Of a DNA stretch of 64,000 nucleotides, positions 25,395 through 33,288 are shown in pieces (within the stretch, counting starts at the first letter, position 1; every line of letters starts with the position of its first letter). The position numbers were made by a program, and so were the translations under genes. The notes under the pieces are model-generated. The model had not been told where the DNA came from. It worked only from the letters and a program-made list of their open reading frames with translations, and searched no databases. The DNA comes from CAJXMH01 sp964001305 (GTDB lineage Bacteria > Bacteroidota > Bacteroidia > Flavobacteriales_E > Vicingaceae), in assembly GCA_964001305.1 (NCBI GenBank), contig CAXFAI010000010.1, positions 1-64,000 of the forward strand, given 5' to 3'.

Positions 25395-26036
25395 GTGGGT
25401 AAAAAGAAAAAAAAGAAGTTTTATGTAGTTTGGAAAGGATATACTACAGGTATTTTAAATAGTTGGGAAGAATGCAAAGCTTCTGTTCATGGATATCCAC
25501 AGGCAGAATACAAATCCTTTAAAACAATAGAGCTAGCTGAAGAAGCTTTTAATGGTAAATACAAAGATTATAAAGGCCAAAAAATATTTGAGACTACTCT
25601 TTCAAAAGAACAATTGGATTTAATCGGAAAGCCCAATTACAATTCAATTTCAGTTGATGCCGCATGCAGCAATAACCCCGGTCTTGTTGAATATCAAGGA
25701 GTAGATACTAAAACAGGAGAACGAATCTTTGATTTTGGTCCACTTAACGAATCGACCAACAACATAGGAGAGTTTTTAGCATTGGTGCATGGTTTAGCTT
25801 ACTTAAAAAATAAAAATGATAAACGCATTATTTATTCAGACAGTAAAATAGCTATTGCTTGGGTAAAAGCTAAAGCATGTAGAACTAAATTGCCACAGAC
25901 AGCAGAAAATAGAAAGTCCTTTGAATTAATCGAAAGAGCTATAAAGTGGTTAAATAATAATACCATTGAAAATCAAATTTTAAAATGGGAAACTAAAGCA
26001 TGGGGTGAAATTCCTGCTGATTTTGGAAGAAAATAA
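25395..26036 (+). CDS. Ribonuclease HI with N-terminal viroplasmin-like domain
   Basis: The 213-residue protein starts at a GTG 5 bp after the preceding stop; no in-frame ATG exists in the conserved N-terminal region. Residues about 6-52 (FYVVWKGYTTGILNSWEECK, then VHGYPQAEYKSF) form a viroplasmin/RNase H1 hybrid-binding domain. The RNase H fold follows, with active-site acids in SVDAACSNNPG (Asp), NIGEFLALVHG (Glu), IYSDSKIAIAW (Asp) and EIPADFGRK (Asp). It should cut RNA in RNA-DNA hybrids. Its place between a restriction-methyltransferase and a helicase suggests work in the same process rather than housekeeping RNase HI. Confidence 0.9.
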   Translation: MGKKKKKKFYVVWKGYTTGILNSWEECKASVHGYPQAEYKSFKTIELAEEAFNGKYKDYKGQKIFETTLSKEQLDLIGKPNYNSISVDAACSNNPGLVEYQGVDTKTGERIFDFGPLNESTNNIGEFLALVHGLAYLKNKNDKRIIYSDSKIAIAWVKAKACRTKLPQTAENRKSFELIERAIKWLNNNTIENQILKWETKAWGEIPADFGRK

Positions 26037-26039
26037 AAT

Positions 26040-28187
26040 ATGGAAAAATCTAGAACCGATTTAAGTGGATTAAATGATAAACAAAGGCAAGCAGTTGTTT
26101 CTGATTCTAAGAGATTACTTGTATTAGCCGGTGCAGGCTCAGGCAAAACCAAAACGCTTTTACAAAAGCTGATTTATCTAATTGAAGAAAAAGGAGTAAA
26201 TCCTGCGAATATATTGGCAATTACCTTTACTAAAAATGCTGCCAATGAAATGATTGATCGGCTTATCATTACAGCTGATGAAACTGAAGAATATGCTGAA
26301 ATTCTAGCAGATAAAAATCGAAGTACAAAGGAAAAAGATACTGAACGCTATTTTTTCACAAAAAAGTACAAATGGATTGATAATATTACGCTAAAAACAT
26401 TCCACAGTCTTTGCTATGGTATTCTTAGAAACTACGGTGTTAATGAGTATGACAATAAGTTTAAAATAATTGGTGACACAAAAGCTAACAATAACGAATT
26501 TGCAAAATATTCAGCTACTGAAACGGCATTTGAAGTGGTTCACAAAACCCTAATCGAAAACTGTGAAACTAACGAGTATCTGCTCAATTTAAAAAGATAC
26601 ATACTCGACTATATGATTGATAAAATTCATATAGAAAACGAGCAAAGACTAGAATTACCAAAAGATGGCAAATACTATACAACTTTAAATGGCACAAAAG
26701 TTCGATCCAAATCGGAGCAATATATTGCAGATTGGCTTTATAGACATAGTGTAAAATTTGAGTACGAACCGCAAGTAAACTTCAGAGACTTTAATTTTAG
26801 ACCTGATTTTTTTATACCAGAAGCAAATTTATACTTAGAGCATGTTAGCAATAAGAGCTACCCAACAAAAGGAAAAGAGCAACAATTTAATAAAGCAAAT
26901 AAACTATTAGTTAAAACCTTTGAACATCAAACAAAAGATACCGCATTATTTAATTTGGTGTTAGAAAGGATTGTGAAGAATAGACTCCCCTCAAACTACC
27001 ATTTTTCAACTGCTTTATCATTTGAGGAAGAATTTAAGTCTTACCACAAAGAAGTAAAAGACTTTGTTCGACAGACCATGCGTGTGATAGACATGATAAA
27101 AGTGGAAAATATTACTACTTCAAAAGTATTAGAACAGTCAGCTAAAGATCAACATGAAAGGGTGAGAGATTTTTATAAACTTGCCGTTCCAATCATAAAT
27201 CAGTATCAATCATATTGTACAAACAAATCATATCTTGACTTTAATGATATGATTACGAAAACGATTTCACTATTTAAGAATCACACAGAAATTGCAGATA
27301 AATTTAGAAGCAAGTTTGAATATATATTAGTTGATGAATTCCAAGATGTAAACAACCTTCAAGTTGAATTAATTAAACTGTTGCTCACAGAAAAAAACCA
27401 ACTTTTTTGTGTTGGTGATGATTGGCAAAGTATTTATGGTTTTAGAGGCTCAAATGTAGACTATATTGTAAATTTTAAAGAACACTTCGAGAATTCAGAA
27501 ACGATAAAGCTTAGTATGAATTACAGAAGTACAGAGCATATTGTTGGAGCTAGTAATGAAGTAATAAAACACAACAAGTTTAAAGTTGAAAAAAACGTTC
27601 AATCCAATAAAAAGTCTAATAGTAAGATTCATATTTATTCAGGAAAGACTGAAGAAGAGAATATTGAATATGCTTTAAATCAAGTAAGAAAACTTAAACG
27701 AAAAGGCTATGGTAAGGAAGATATTTTGTTTTTATACCGAAGAAGCAAAATGTACAACCCTTATTTTGAGCGATTTAAACAAGAAAGAGAATACGTCTCA
27801 AACAAAACAATTCATGCTTCAAAAGGATTAGAAGCTAAAGCTGTTTTTATTATTGGTCTTTCAGAAGGCAGTGGTGGATTTCCAGATATTTGGATGGAAG
27901 ATAGAATTTATCAAGTTATTAAAAAATCAAATCATGATTTATTACTTGAAGAAGAAAGACGACTATTTTATGTTGCAATAACAAGGGCAAAGGATAATTT
28001 ATTTCTCCTTGCTGAAAAAGGAAATGAATCCAGTTTTTTGAAAGAGATTCCTGATATTTTCACTTTCAAATCTAGTATACCTTTCAAATCTATTGTTGAT
28101 GAGATAACTATTTGCTCAAGTTGTAAGAATAGATTAGATGAAGGTTTTTTTTATTGTCCTTACTGCGGAGAACAGCAATCAGAGTAA
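26040..28187 (+). CDS. UvrD/Rep-family (SF1) helicase with nuclease-like insertion and zinc ribbon
   Basis: The 715-residue helicase has Walker A AGAGSGKT (residues 30-37), motif Ia ITFTKNAANEM, Walker B ILVDEFQDVN (about 428-437), motif III VGDDWQSIYGFRGS, IV NYRS, V TIHASKGLEAK and VI FYVAITRAKDNLFL. Between the 1A and 1B parts, residues about 217-297 look like a PD-(D/E)XK-type insertion: Glu226 in SKSEQYIADWL, Asp256 in FRPDFFIPE, Glu267 in YLEHV. The usual catalytic Lys is not obvious. The C terminus is a zinc ribbon (Cys692, Cys695, Cys706, Cys709). It starts 3 bp after the RNase H stop, so co-expression is very likely. Confidence 0.9.
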   Translation: MEKSRTDLSGLNDKQRQAVVSDSKRLLVLAGAGSGKTKTLLQKLIYLIEEKGVNPANILAITFTKNAANEMIDRLIITADETEEYAEILADKNRSTKEKDTERYFFTKKYKWIDNITLKTFHSLCYGILRNYGVNEYDNKFKIIGDTKANNNEFAKYSATETAFEVVHKTLIENCETNEYLLNLKRYILDYMIDKIHIENEQRLELPKDGKYYTTLNGTKVRSKSEQYIADWLYRHSVKFEYEPQVNFRDFNFRPDFFIPEANLYLEHVSNKSYPTKGKEQQFNKANKLLVKTFEHQTKDTALFNLVLERIVKNRLPSNYHFSTALSFEEEFKSYHKEVKDFVRQTMRVIDMIKVENITTSKVLEQSAKDQHERVRDFYKLAVPIINQYQSYCTNKSYLDFNDMITKTISLFKNHTEIADKFRSKFEYILVDEFQDVNNLQVELIKLLLTEKNQLFCVGDDWQSIYGFRGSNVDYIVNFKEHFENSETIKLSMNYRSTEHIVGASNEVIKHNKFKVEKNVQSNKKSNSKIHIYSGKTEEENIEYALNQVRKLKRKGYGKEDILFLYRRSKMYNPYFERFKQEREYVSNKTIHASKGLEAKAVFIIGLSEGSGGFPDIWMEDRIYQVIKKSNHDLLLEEERRLFYVAITRAKDNLFLLAEKGNESSFLKEIPDIFTFKSSIPFKSIVDEITICSSCKNRLDEGFFYCPYCGEQQSE

Positions 28188-28209
28188 TTTTTAAAACTCT
28201 AAACAAAAC

Positions 28210-28785
28210 ATGATTATCTCCCACCAAAAGAAGTTGATATTTATTCATGTACATCGTACAGGAGGAACGAGCTTTGGTAACCTATTATATCAAACGCTTC
28301 CTGATTGGGTGGAGATATCGCCTCAACACAGCAATGCCATGTCGGTAGAAGCTAACTTTTTTGATGCCCATGCCGACTATTTCACGTTTGGCTTTACAAG
28401 AAATCCTTGGGAACGCCTTTTGTCTTGGTATGCATTAATCTTTATGCAAGATACCAGAAGCCTTACCGAAGAAAGAAATCGCTTTGAAACCTTTTTAGAA
28501 AAAGATCAAGCGGCCAATTTTTCTACGCTTGAATTTCATTACAATTCCTTGGATTATTTCACTACAAAAAAAAGTAAAATGGTGGCCAATACCATTTATC
28601 GATTTGAAAGGTTTCAGGATGAAGTGAGCAAGCTAAGTCAGCAATTGAATCTAGATTTGAAGCATTTGGAAAAAGTAAATACAAGTCGGCCTAAAAACTA
28701 CCGAGATTTTTACACTGCTAAAAGCCGTGAACTGATTGCTCAAAAATGTCAGAAAGACATTGAGTATTTTAGTTATACGTTTTAA
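28210..28785 (+). CDS. Sulfotransferase-family protein
   Basis: The 191-residue protein has the PAPS-binding 5'-phosphosulfate motif IHVHRTGGTSFGNLL near the N terminus and the 3'-phosphate motif FGFTRNPWERLLSWY in the middle, as in sulfotransferase family 2. It should move sulfate from PAPS to an unknown acceptor, perhaps a surface glycan. It begins 22 bp after the helicase stop and could be read through from that operon, but nothing links it to the defence genes in function. Confidence 0.88.
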   Translation: MIISHQKKLIFIHVHRTGGTSFGNLLYQTLPDWVEISPQHSNAMSVEANFFDAHADYFTFGFTRNPWERLLSWYALIFMQDTRSLTEERNRFETFLEKDQAANFSTLEFHYNSLDYFTTKKSKMVANTIYRFERFQDEVSKLSQQLNLDLKHLEKVNTSRPKNYRDFYTAKSRELIAQKCQKDIEYFSYTF

Positions 28786-29127
28786 ATTGTCTTGGTTTGC
28801 TTACAAACTAAGCGCTTGACTGCATGTGAAATTTATAGCTAGGAAAATGAACATTGAAATTAGAATGTAAGTAACCTTCTCCTGCTTCACTGCTGCTTTT
28901 GTCAGCTCGAATGATTTCATGCAGGTTTTAGATATCACTTTTCATAAACTCCATTGTGCTGTGCATGAAATAGTATCGAGAGCTAGACTAAAAGCTTTTG
29001 TAGAAAATAAGCTAAGCTTCAGCCAAGCTTATCCCTTTTAAAGAAGTCCAATTTTTATTTTCAGTAATTTACCCTAGTCAATCCACGTAATTTAACTGAG
29101 TGAAATAGAAGGAAGGAAGCCATTTCT
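28786..29127. other. 342-bp intergenic region
   Basis: No convincing gene. A small dyad (ATAAGCT at 29007-29013 with AGCTTAT at 29026-29032) and a purine-rich GGAAGGAAG (29111-29119) that may serve as ribosome binding site for the next gene are visible. A 39-codon minus-strand frame (28801-28920) with one hydrophobic stretch was considered and not called. Confidence 0.6.
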
Positions 29128-29979
29128 TTGAAGAAAAAAATGCAAAAAGTTGCTATCCTCCTTTTCTTACTACCCCATTTGCTTTTTTCTCAAAGTGATT
29201 TTGCCGGTGAATTCTATTTCAATGCAAACTATGGGCCTGCTATTACGCAGTCAAAAGATGCTTTTTTAAATGCAAGTGGCCCCAATCAATACAAAACCTA
29301 TGAAAGTGCTTCAGGCACTTTATTACAACTAGAAACTTCTATTGAATACATAGGTGAGCATGTTTATATTTATTCAGACCCTGGTTTGTCTTGGGCGGTT
29401 ACGAGTTTATTATACCGCTTTCCTAGAGTTTTATTAACTGAAGAGCCTTTCCAGTTTGAAAAAGAGCCCATTGCTTCATTTGAATTTGAACCCTTACGAT
29501 TGGGATTTGGTGGGTGGCTCAACGATGAGTTTGGACTTTTTGCAGGCGCCCAATACAGCTTCACCCTTATTTCAGTCAATGAAGAGTTTGTTAAAAGCAA
29601 AAGAGAAACTGAGGATCAGAGTATAATTCGTAGCATTAATGGAGGAAATGCCAAAGGATTTGGAGTGCATTCGTTCTACCAATTAAATAAATTTATGTTT
29701 CAGTACGCTTTCATGTACAATTGGATTTCTCACAACCATGGAGCGAATAAAGGCAAAGGGATTCACCAAGAAGTGAGAGTGCGCTTTGGTGACGAATATT
29801 TTGGTGCCTTGGCATGTTTGGAACACAACATGATAAAGATGGAGGCCGTCAATCACACCGAAGCTGTTGATGTAAGTTCATACGCTACCTATAGCTCTCC
29901 TACTGGTTCATTTCCTCAAACTAGTGGAAGTATCCTATGGTTTCGCTTAGGAATCTACTTTAGTTTCGATTGGTTTTAA
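29128..29979 (+). CDS. Secreted or outer-membrane protein of unknown function
   Basis: The 283-residue product has a clear signal peptide (KVAILLFLLPHLLFSQ). The mature part has alternating hydrophobic strands and ends in aromatic residues (WFRLGIYFSFDWF), which fits a small outer-membrane beta barrel, but I do not recognise the family. The frame opens at a TTG (29128) 8 bp after a GGAAGGAAG; an ATG at 29140 gives an equally good signal peptide. It is monocistronic, followed by an inverted-repeat element. Confidence 0.72.
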   Translation: MKKKMQKVAILLFLLPHLLFSQSDFAGEFYFNANYGPAITQSKDAFLNASGPNQYKTYESASGTLLQLETSIEYIGEHVYIYSDPGLSWAVTSLLYRFPRVLLTEEPFQFEKEPIASFEFEPLRLGFGGWLNDEFGLFAGAQYSFTLISVNEEFVKSKRETEDQSIIRSINGGNAKGFGVHSFYQLNKFMFQYAFMYNWISHNHGANKGKGIHQEVRVRFGDEYFGALACLEHNMIKMEAVNHTEAVDVSSYATYSSPTGSFPQTSGSILWFRLGIYFSFDWF

Positions 29980-30026
29980 AAGACCAAAGTGCAAATCGAA
30001 AAGCCGAGCAGTTTCCAACATTTAGG

Positions 30027-30130
30027 TCCTCCCCCTTTCCCGCGCGATTTTATCGCGTGGGAAACGGATATTTTAGTGGTTAAATAACATTCTACCACGC
30101 AATAAAATCGCGCGGCAGCAAAGGAGGGAG
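30027..30130. repeat. Inverted-repeat (MITE/REP-like) element
   Basis: About 104 bp with long imperfect inverted arms. The inner arms GCGCGATTTTATCGCGTGG (ends 30060) and CCACGCAATAAAATCGCGC (30095-30113) pair with one mismatch, and the outer arms (CCTCCCCCTTTC and GCAAAGGAGGG) pair loosely. CGCGAT/ATCGCG also forms a dyad within the left arm. The arms are much richer in GC than their surroundings. It could be a non-autonomous mobile element, a REP-like palindrome or a bulky terminator for the gene at 29128. Confidence 0.65.
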
Positions 30131-30179
30131 TTCTACTAATGCAATTTTTTAAAACTCTCCAAAATCGCATACCTTAGTC

Positions 30180-30208
30180 TTTGAGAATCTATTTTGCCAA
30201 TATATTTG
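30180..30208 (+). promoter_or_regulatory. Bacteroidota promoter of the T9SS gene at 30259
   Basis: TTTG (30180-30183) and TATATTTG (30201-30208) match the -33 and -7 boxes with a 17-bp gap. The predicted start of transcription is near 30213, which rules out the upstream TTG at 30181 as start codon and supports ATG 30259. Confidence 0.6.
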
Positions 30209-30258
30209 TTACCCATGCAACCTATTCAATAAAAATTCTATCCTTTATTTTTGAACCT

Positions 30259-31827
30259 ATGAAAGCAAGTCAGATATCTCGTCTTCTTACCAATATTAGC
30301 AGACAACTTTTAATGGTTGGTGCTTTCCTATTTTCTGGAATAAATTTAGAAGTATACGCTCAGCAATTTAGCCAATTGTTAAGCAGTACCGATACCTTGG
30401 AAGTCTATAAGTATGATGTGATTAGATCGAATGAAAACAGTACACTAGTTCTTACCAATATATACCCAAGTCTCAATTTCAGAAATACCATTTCACTTAT
30501 TCAGATTAATCGTCAAGGGCAATGGCAAAGGGCTTTTCGTTATGAATCACAAGATAGCAATCGTTCCATAAGTAGTTCTAAAGTCATTTCACTTTACAAT
30601 GGAGATTTTATAGTGGCTGGCTCCTATTCGATAAACAATACGCATCCTAGCTATCCTTTTTTTATGTCAGTGGATTCAAGCGGACAAATAAATTGGGCCA
30701 AACAATTAAACACTGCTGGCTTAAGCGAGGGGAGTTTATTTATGCAAGAACTTGCTGATAGTAGCATTTTATGTCAGTTGAGATACAATAATGGTAGCAA
30801 CCATAACCTATTGTTTAGGTTCAACTCAGCAGGCCAATTCTCCACTTTTTATGAACAAAATTTGACCTTTTCAAATGCGTTAACTTTAAATGCGAACCCG
30901 AATAGCTTTGAAATGCTTTTGAGCGATGGGAACTATTTGAAAATTAGCAATGATTTGCAACAACTGATCTGGCAAAGAAAATACATGCAAGCTATTGGCA
31001 TTCAAATTAGCAAAGCATCCAATGGAGATTATTTATTAGCAAGTGCACAAGTTGCTTTTCCCGGCCACATGACCATAAGCCGATTAGATTCTACTGGAAC
31101 TATCATTTGGTCGAGCTATGCTGAATTTCATGAAGCCATTACCAACAATGAATTTGACATTGTTCGCTTTCACTTTATTGCCGAAGATTCTCAAGGTAAT
31201 ATTATAGTTTGTGCCAATAGTGATGGCGGATTGAATGGGAGTTTATTTGCTGTATTTGACGCACAAGGCAACTACATTTCCAATCGTAAAACAAATAGCT
31301 TTTATGATAAATTCAACATCCCTGAAAATCAATCTATTTTGTATGGAGGTTTCGCCAACCATTCAAAGCTAAATACTGGAAATTTTGCCATAAATAGTCA
31401 TCATTTAGACAGCACAATAGATTGTTTTCAATCTTATGTCCCAACTCTTTCATCGGGTACACAAGGAATTTTAACGCCAGATACTTTCTTTTTAAGCCCT
31501 GTAAATGGCATAAGTGCGCAAGCTATTGCAATCAACCAAAGTCCATTGAGCATAAGTCAACAAAATCATTGTAACCTCATTGCTTCTAATCCACATATAA
31601 ATGCTGAAGAAATTGAACTGAGCTTATTTCCCAATCCGGTTAAAGATCTGTTAACGATCAACTCTCCACTAACCTTTCAAAAACTTCGACTATACAATAT
31701 TCATGGGCAACTTCTTCTAGAAACAACAAGTGAAAACATTGATTTTAGTCCTTTTGAAAATGGAGTATATTTTATTCAAATGCAATTGGCGAATCAGCTT
31801 ATTAGCCGAAAAGTGGTAAAACAATGA
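30259..31827 (+). CDS. T9SS type A sorting-domain protein
   Basis: From ATG 30259 the protein is about 522 residues. The reading frame is open from a TTG at 30181, but that codon lies inside the predicted -33 box and the ATG gives the better signal peptide (LLMVGAFLFSGINLEVYAQ). The body has repeated LVLTNIY, IVAGSY and MSVDSSGQINWAKQL type segments, like SBBP-like beta-propeller repeats. The C terminus is a type A sorting domain (LFPNPVKDLLTI, GVYFIQMQL, RKVVKQ). It is presumably secreted and cleaved by T9SS; function unknown. Confidence 0.88.
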   Translation: MKASQISRLLTNISRQLLMVGAFLFSGINLEVYAQQFSQLLSSTDTLEVYKYDVIRSNENSTLVLTNIYPSLNFRNTISLIQINRQGQWQRAFRYESQDSNRSISSSKVISLYNGDFIVAGSYSINNTHPSYPFFMSVDSSGQINWAKQLNTAGLSEGSLFMQELADSSILCQLRYNNGSNHNLLFRFNSAGQFSTFYEQNLTFSNALTLNANPNSFEMLLSDGNYLKISNDLQQLIWQRKYMQAIGIQISKASNGDYLLASAQVAFPGHMTISRLDSTGTIIWSSYAEFHEAITNNEFDIVRFHFIAEDSQGNIIVCANSDGGLNGSLFAVFDAQGNYISNRKTNSFYDKFNIPENQSILYGGFANHSKLNTGNFAINSHHLDSTIDCFQSYVPTLSSGTQGILTPDTFFLSPVNGISAQAIAINQSPLSISQQNHCNLIASNPHINAEEIELSLFPNPVKDLLTINSPLTFQKLRLYNIHGQLLLETTSENIDFSPFENGVYFIQMQLANQLISRKVVKQ

Positions 31828-31932
31828 TTTTGTTTTATGTTTAACGATGCTTAAAACTAAATCTATGGTAATTTGCACAAAGAACTTTTGTTTCTATGTA
31901 TTGAATCTGTTTATGAATACTAAAACACACCA

Positions 31933-33273
31933 ATGAATCGCATAAAAAACTATACTTTTTGTTTACTATTCTTTCTTTCATTCCTGACAGGTTCAACTGT
32001 TTACGCTCAGTTTGCTCCGGCTTCATTAGTTGATTCTAGTACCAATCAAATCACCAATATTCTCAGTGTAGATTTAAATCAAGATAGCTTAAATGACCTT
32101 CTTGTAACAAGAAAGTTTACAGCCAATAGTCTTATTTCTTTTTACCTTAACCAAGGTGGCTTAAGCTTTGGACCGGAAACGGTTATTGCCACTGGAAGTA
32201 GTCAAGTAACCAATATTGCAGTAGCTGATTTTGACAATAACAACTGGCCGGATGTTGTTAGCATTGGAGATGCCAATAATGCGGTGACGGTTTACCTGAA
32301 TAATTCCATGAACTTTACGGCTCAACCCCTTGATACCTTTACATTTTTTGAAAGCGATATTGCCGTTTTAGATGTTGATAATGATAGCGATTTAGATTTT
32401 GTAGCCATTGGTGGAACTACTTTTAAAGTATTTAACAACAATGGCTCAGCCAACTTTAATAAACAAGTAGTGACTACACCCTTATCTGATTTTTTCGACA
32501 TTACCACAGGCGATATTGATGCCGATGGCTTTGATGATGTAATCACGGGAGGTTCTAACATTTCATTTTATAAAAATAACAACGGAAGTCTTCAATTTGA
32601 TTCTGCAAGAACAGCTCAAATACCTAGTTCTTTTAATTTATTTGTGCGACTGGTAGACTTAGATCAAGATGGAGATTTGGATTTGTTTAGTGAGGGTAAC
32701 AATTCTAGTGGAGCAAGGTGGCTAGAAAATGATGGGAATGGTAATTTCTCCAATTCACACCTGATTGATGCTTCGGTAAACAACATTCGGTCTGCTGCTC
32801 TTGATGATTTTGACCAAGATGGTGATCTAGACCTTATTCTAATCAAAAACTTTGACCTTTATCTTTATACCAATATTGGTCAAGGAAGTTTTAGCACTCC
32901 CCTACTGATTCAAGATACTACGACCACCATAAGCTGTGTTTCAGCAACTGATTTAAATAAGGACAATCAAATTGATTTGATTTGGTCAGCTGACTTATCA
33001 GTTCAAGAAAACAATCTTGCGCTTTTTGTAAAACCAAAAACAATCTTTGATGAATTGTTTAAGGTATATCCCAATCCAACAAACGAAAGATTATTTATAG
33101 AAATTCCTGAAGCAGGGACACTTCGTGTTTCAAATGCTATGGGTCAGCTAGTTGATCAACGAAGTTTGATAAAAGGGAAAAACTTGCTAAAACTTAATTT
33201 GAAACCTCAGCTCTATTTTTTTACAATGGATTTCGAATCTAAAAGCTTGGTTAAAAAAGTGATTATTAAATAA
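31933..33273 (+). CDS. FG-GAP/VCBS repeat protein with T9SS sorting domain
   Basis: The 446-residue protein has a signal peptide (LLFFLSFLTGSTVYAQ) and seven FG-GAP/VCBS-like repeats with calcium-loop signatures (VDLNQDSLNDLLV, ADFDNNNWPDVV, LDVDNDSDLDFV, GDIDADGFDDVI, VDLDQDGDLDLF, DDFDQDGDLDLI, TDLNKDNQIDLI), enough for one beta-propeller. The type A sorting domain at the end reads VYPNPTNERLFIEI to KVIIK. It is a secreted or surface protein, possibly calcium-stabilised and adhesive. Confidence 0.92.
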   Translation: MNRIKNYTFCLLFFLSFLTGSTVYAQFAPASLVDSSTNQITNILSVDLNQDSLNDLLVTRKFTANSLISFYLNQGGLSFGPETVIATGSSQVTNIAVADFDNNNWPDVVSIGDANNAVTVYLNNSMNFTAQPLDTFTFFESDIAVLDVDNDSDLDFVAIGGTTFKVFNNNGSANFNKQVVTTPLSDFFDITTGDIDADGFDDVITGGSNISFYKNNNGSLQFDSARTAQIPSSFNLFVRLVDLDQDGDLDLFSEGNNSSGARWLENDGNGNFSNSHLIDASVNNIRSAALDDFDQDGDLDLILIKNFDLYLYTNIGQGSFSTPLLIQDTTTTISCVSATDLNKDNQIDLIWSADLSVQENNLALFVKPKTIFDELFKVYPNPTNERLFIEIPEAGTLRVSNAMGQLVDQRSLIKGKNLLKLNLKPQLYFFTMDFESKSLVKKVIIK

Positions 33274-33288
33274 GCAGAGTTTTTTACT

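Noticed and set aside
28801..28920. 39-codon minus-strand frame with a hydrophobic stretch in the gap after the sulfotransferase gene
   Set aside because: No ribosome binding site, promoter or coupled gene; could be chance in AT-rich DNA.
29976..30170. 64-residue minus-strand frame over the inverted-repeat element
   Set aside because: It is opened by the repeat arms themselves, has no recognisable protein features, and begins inside the T9SS gene's promoter region.
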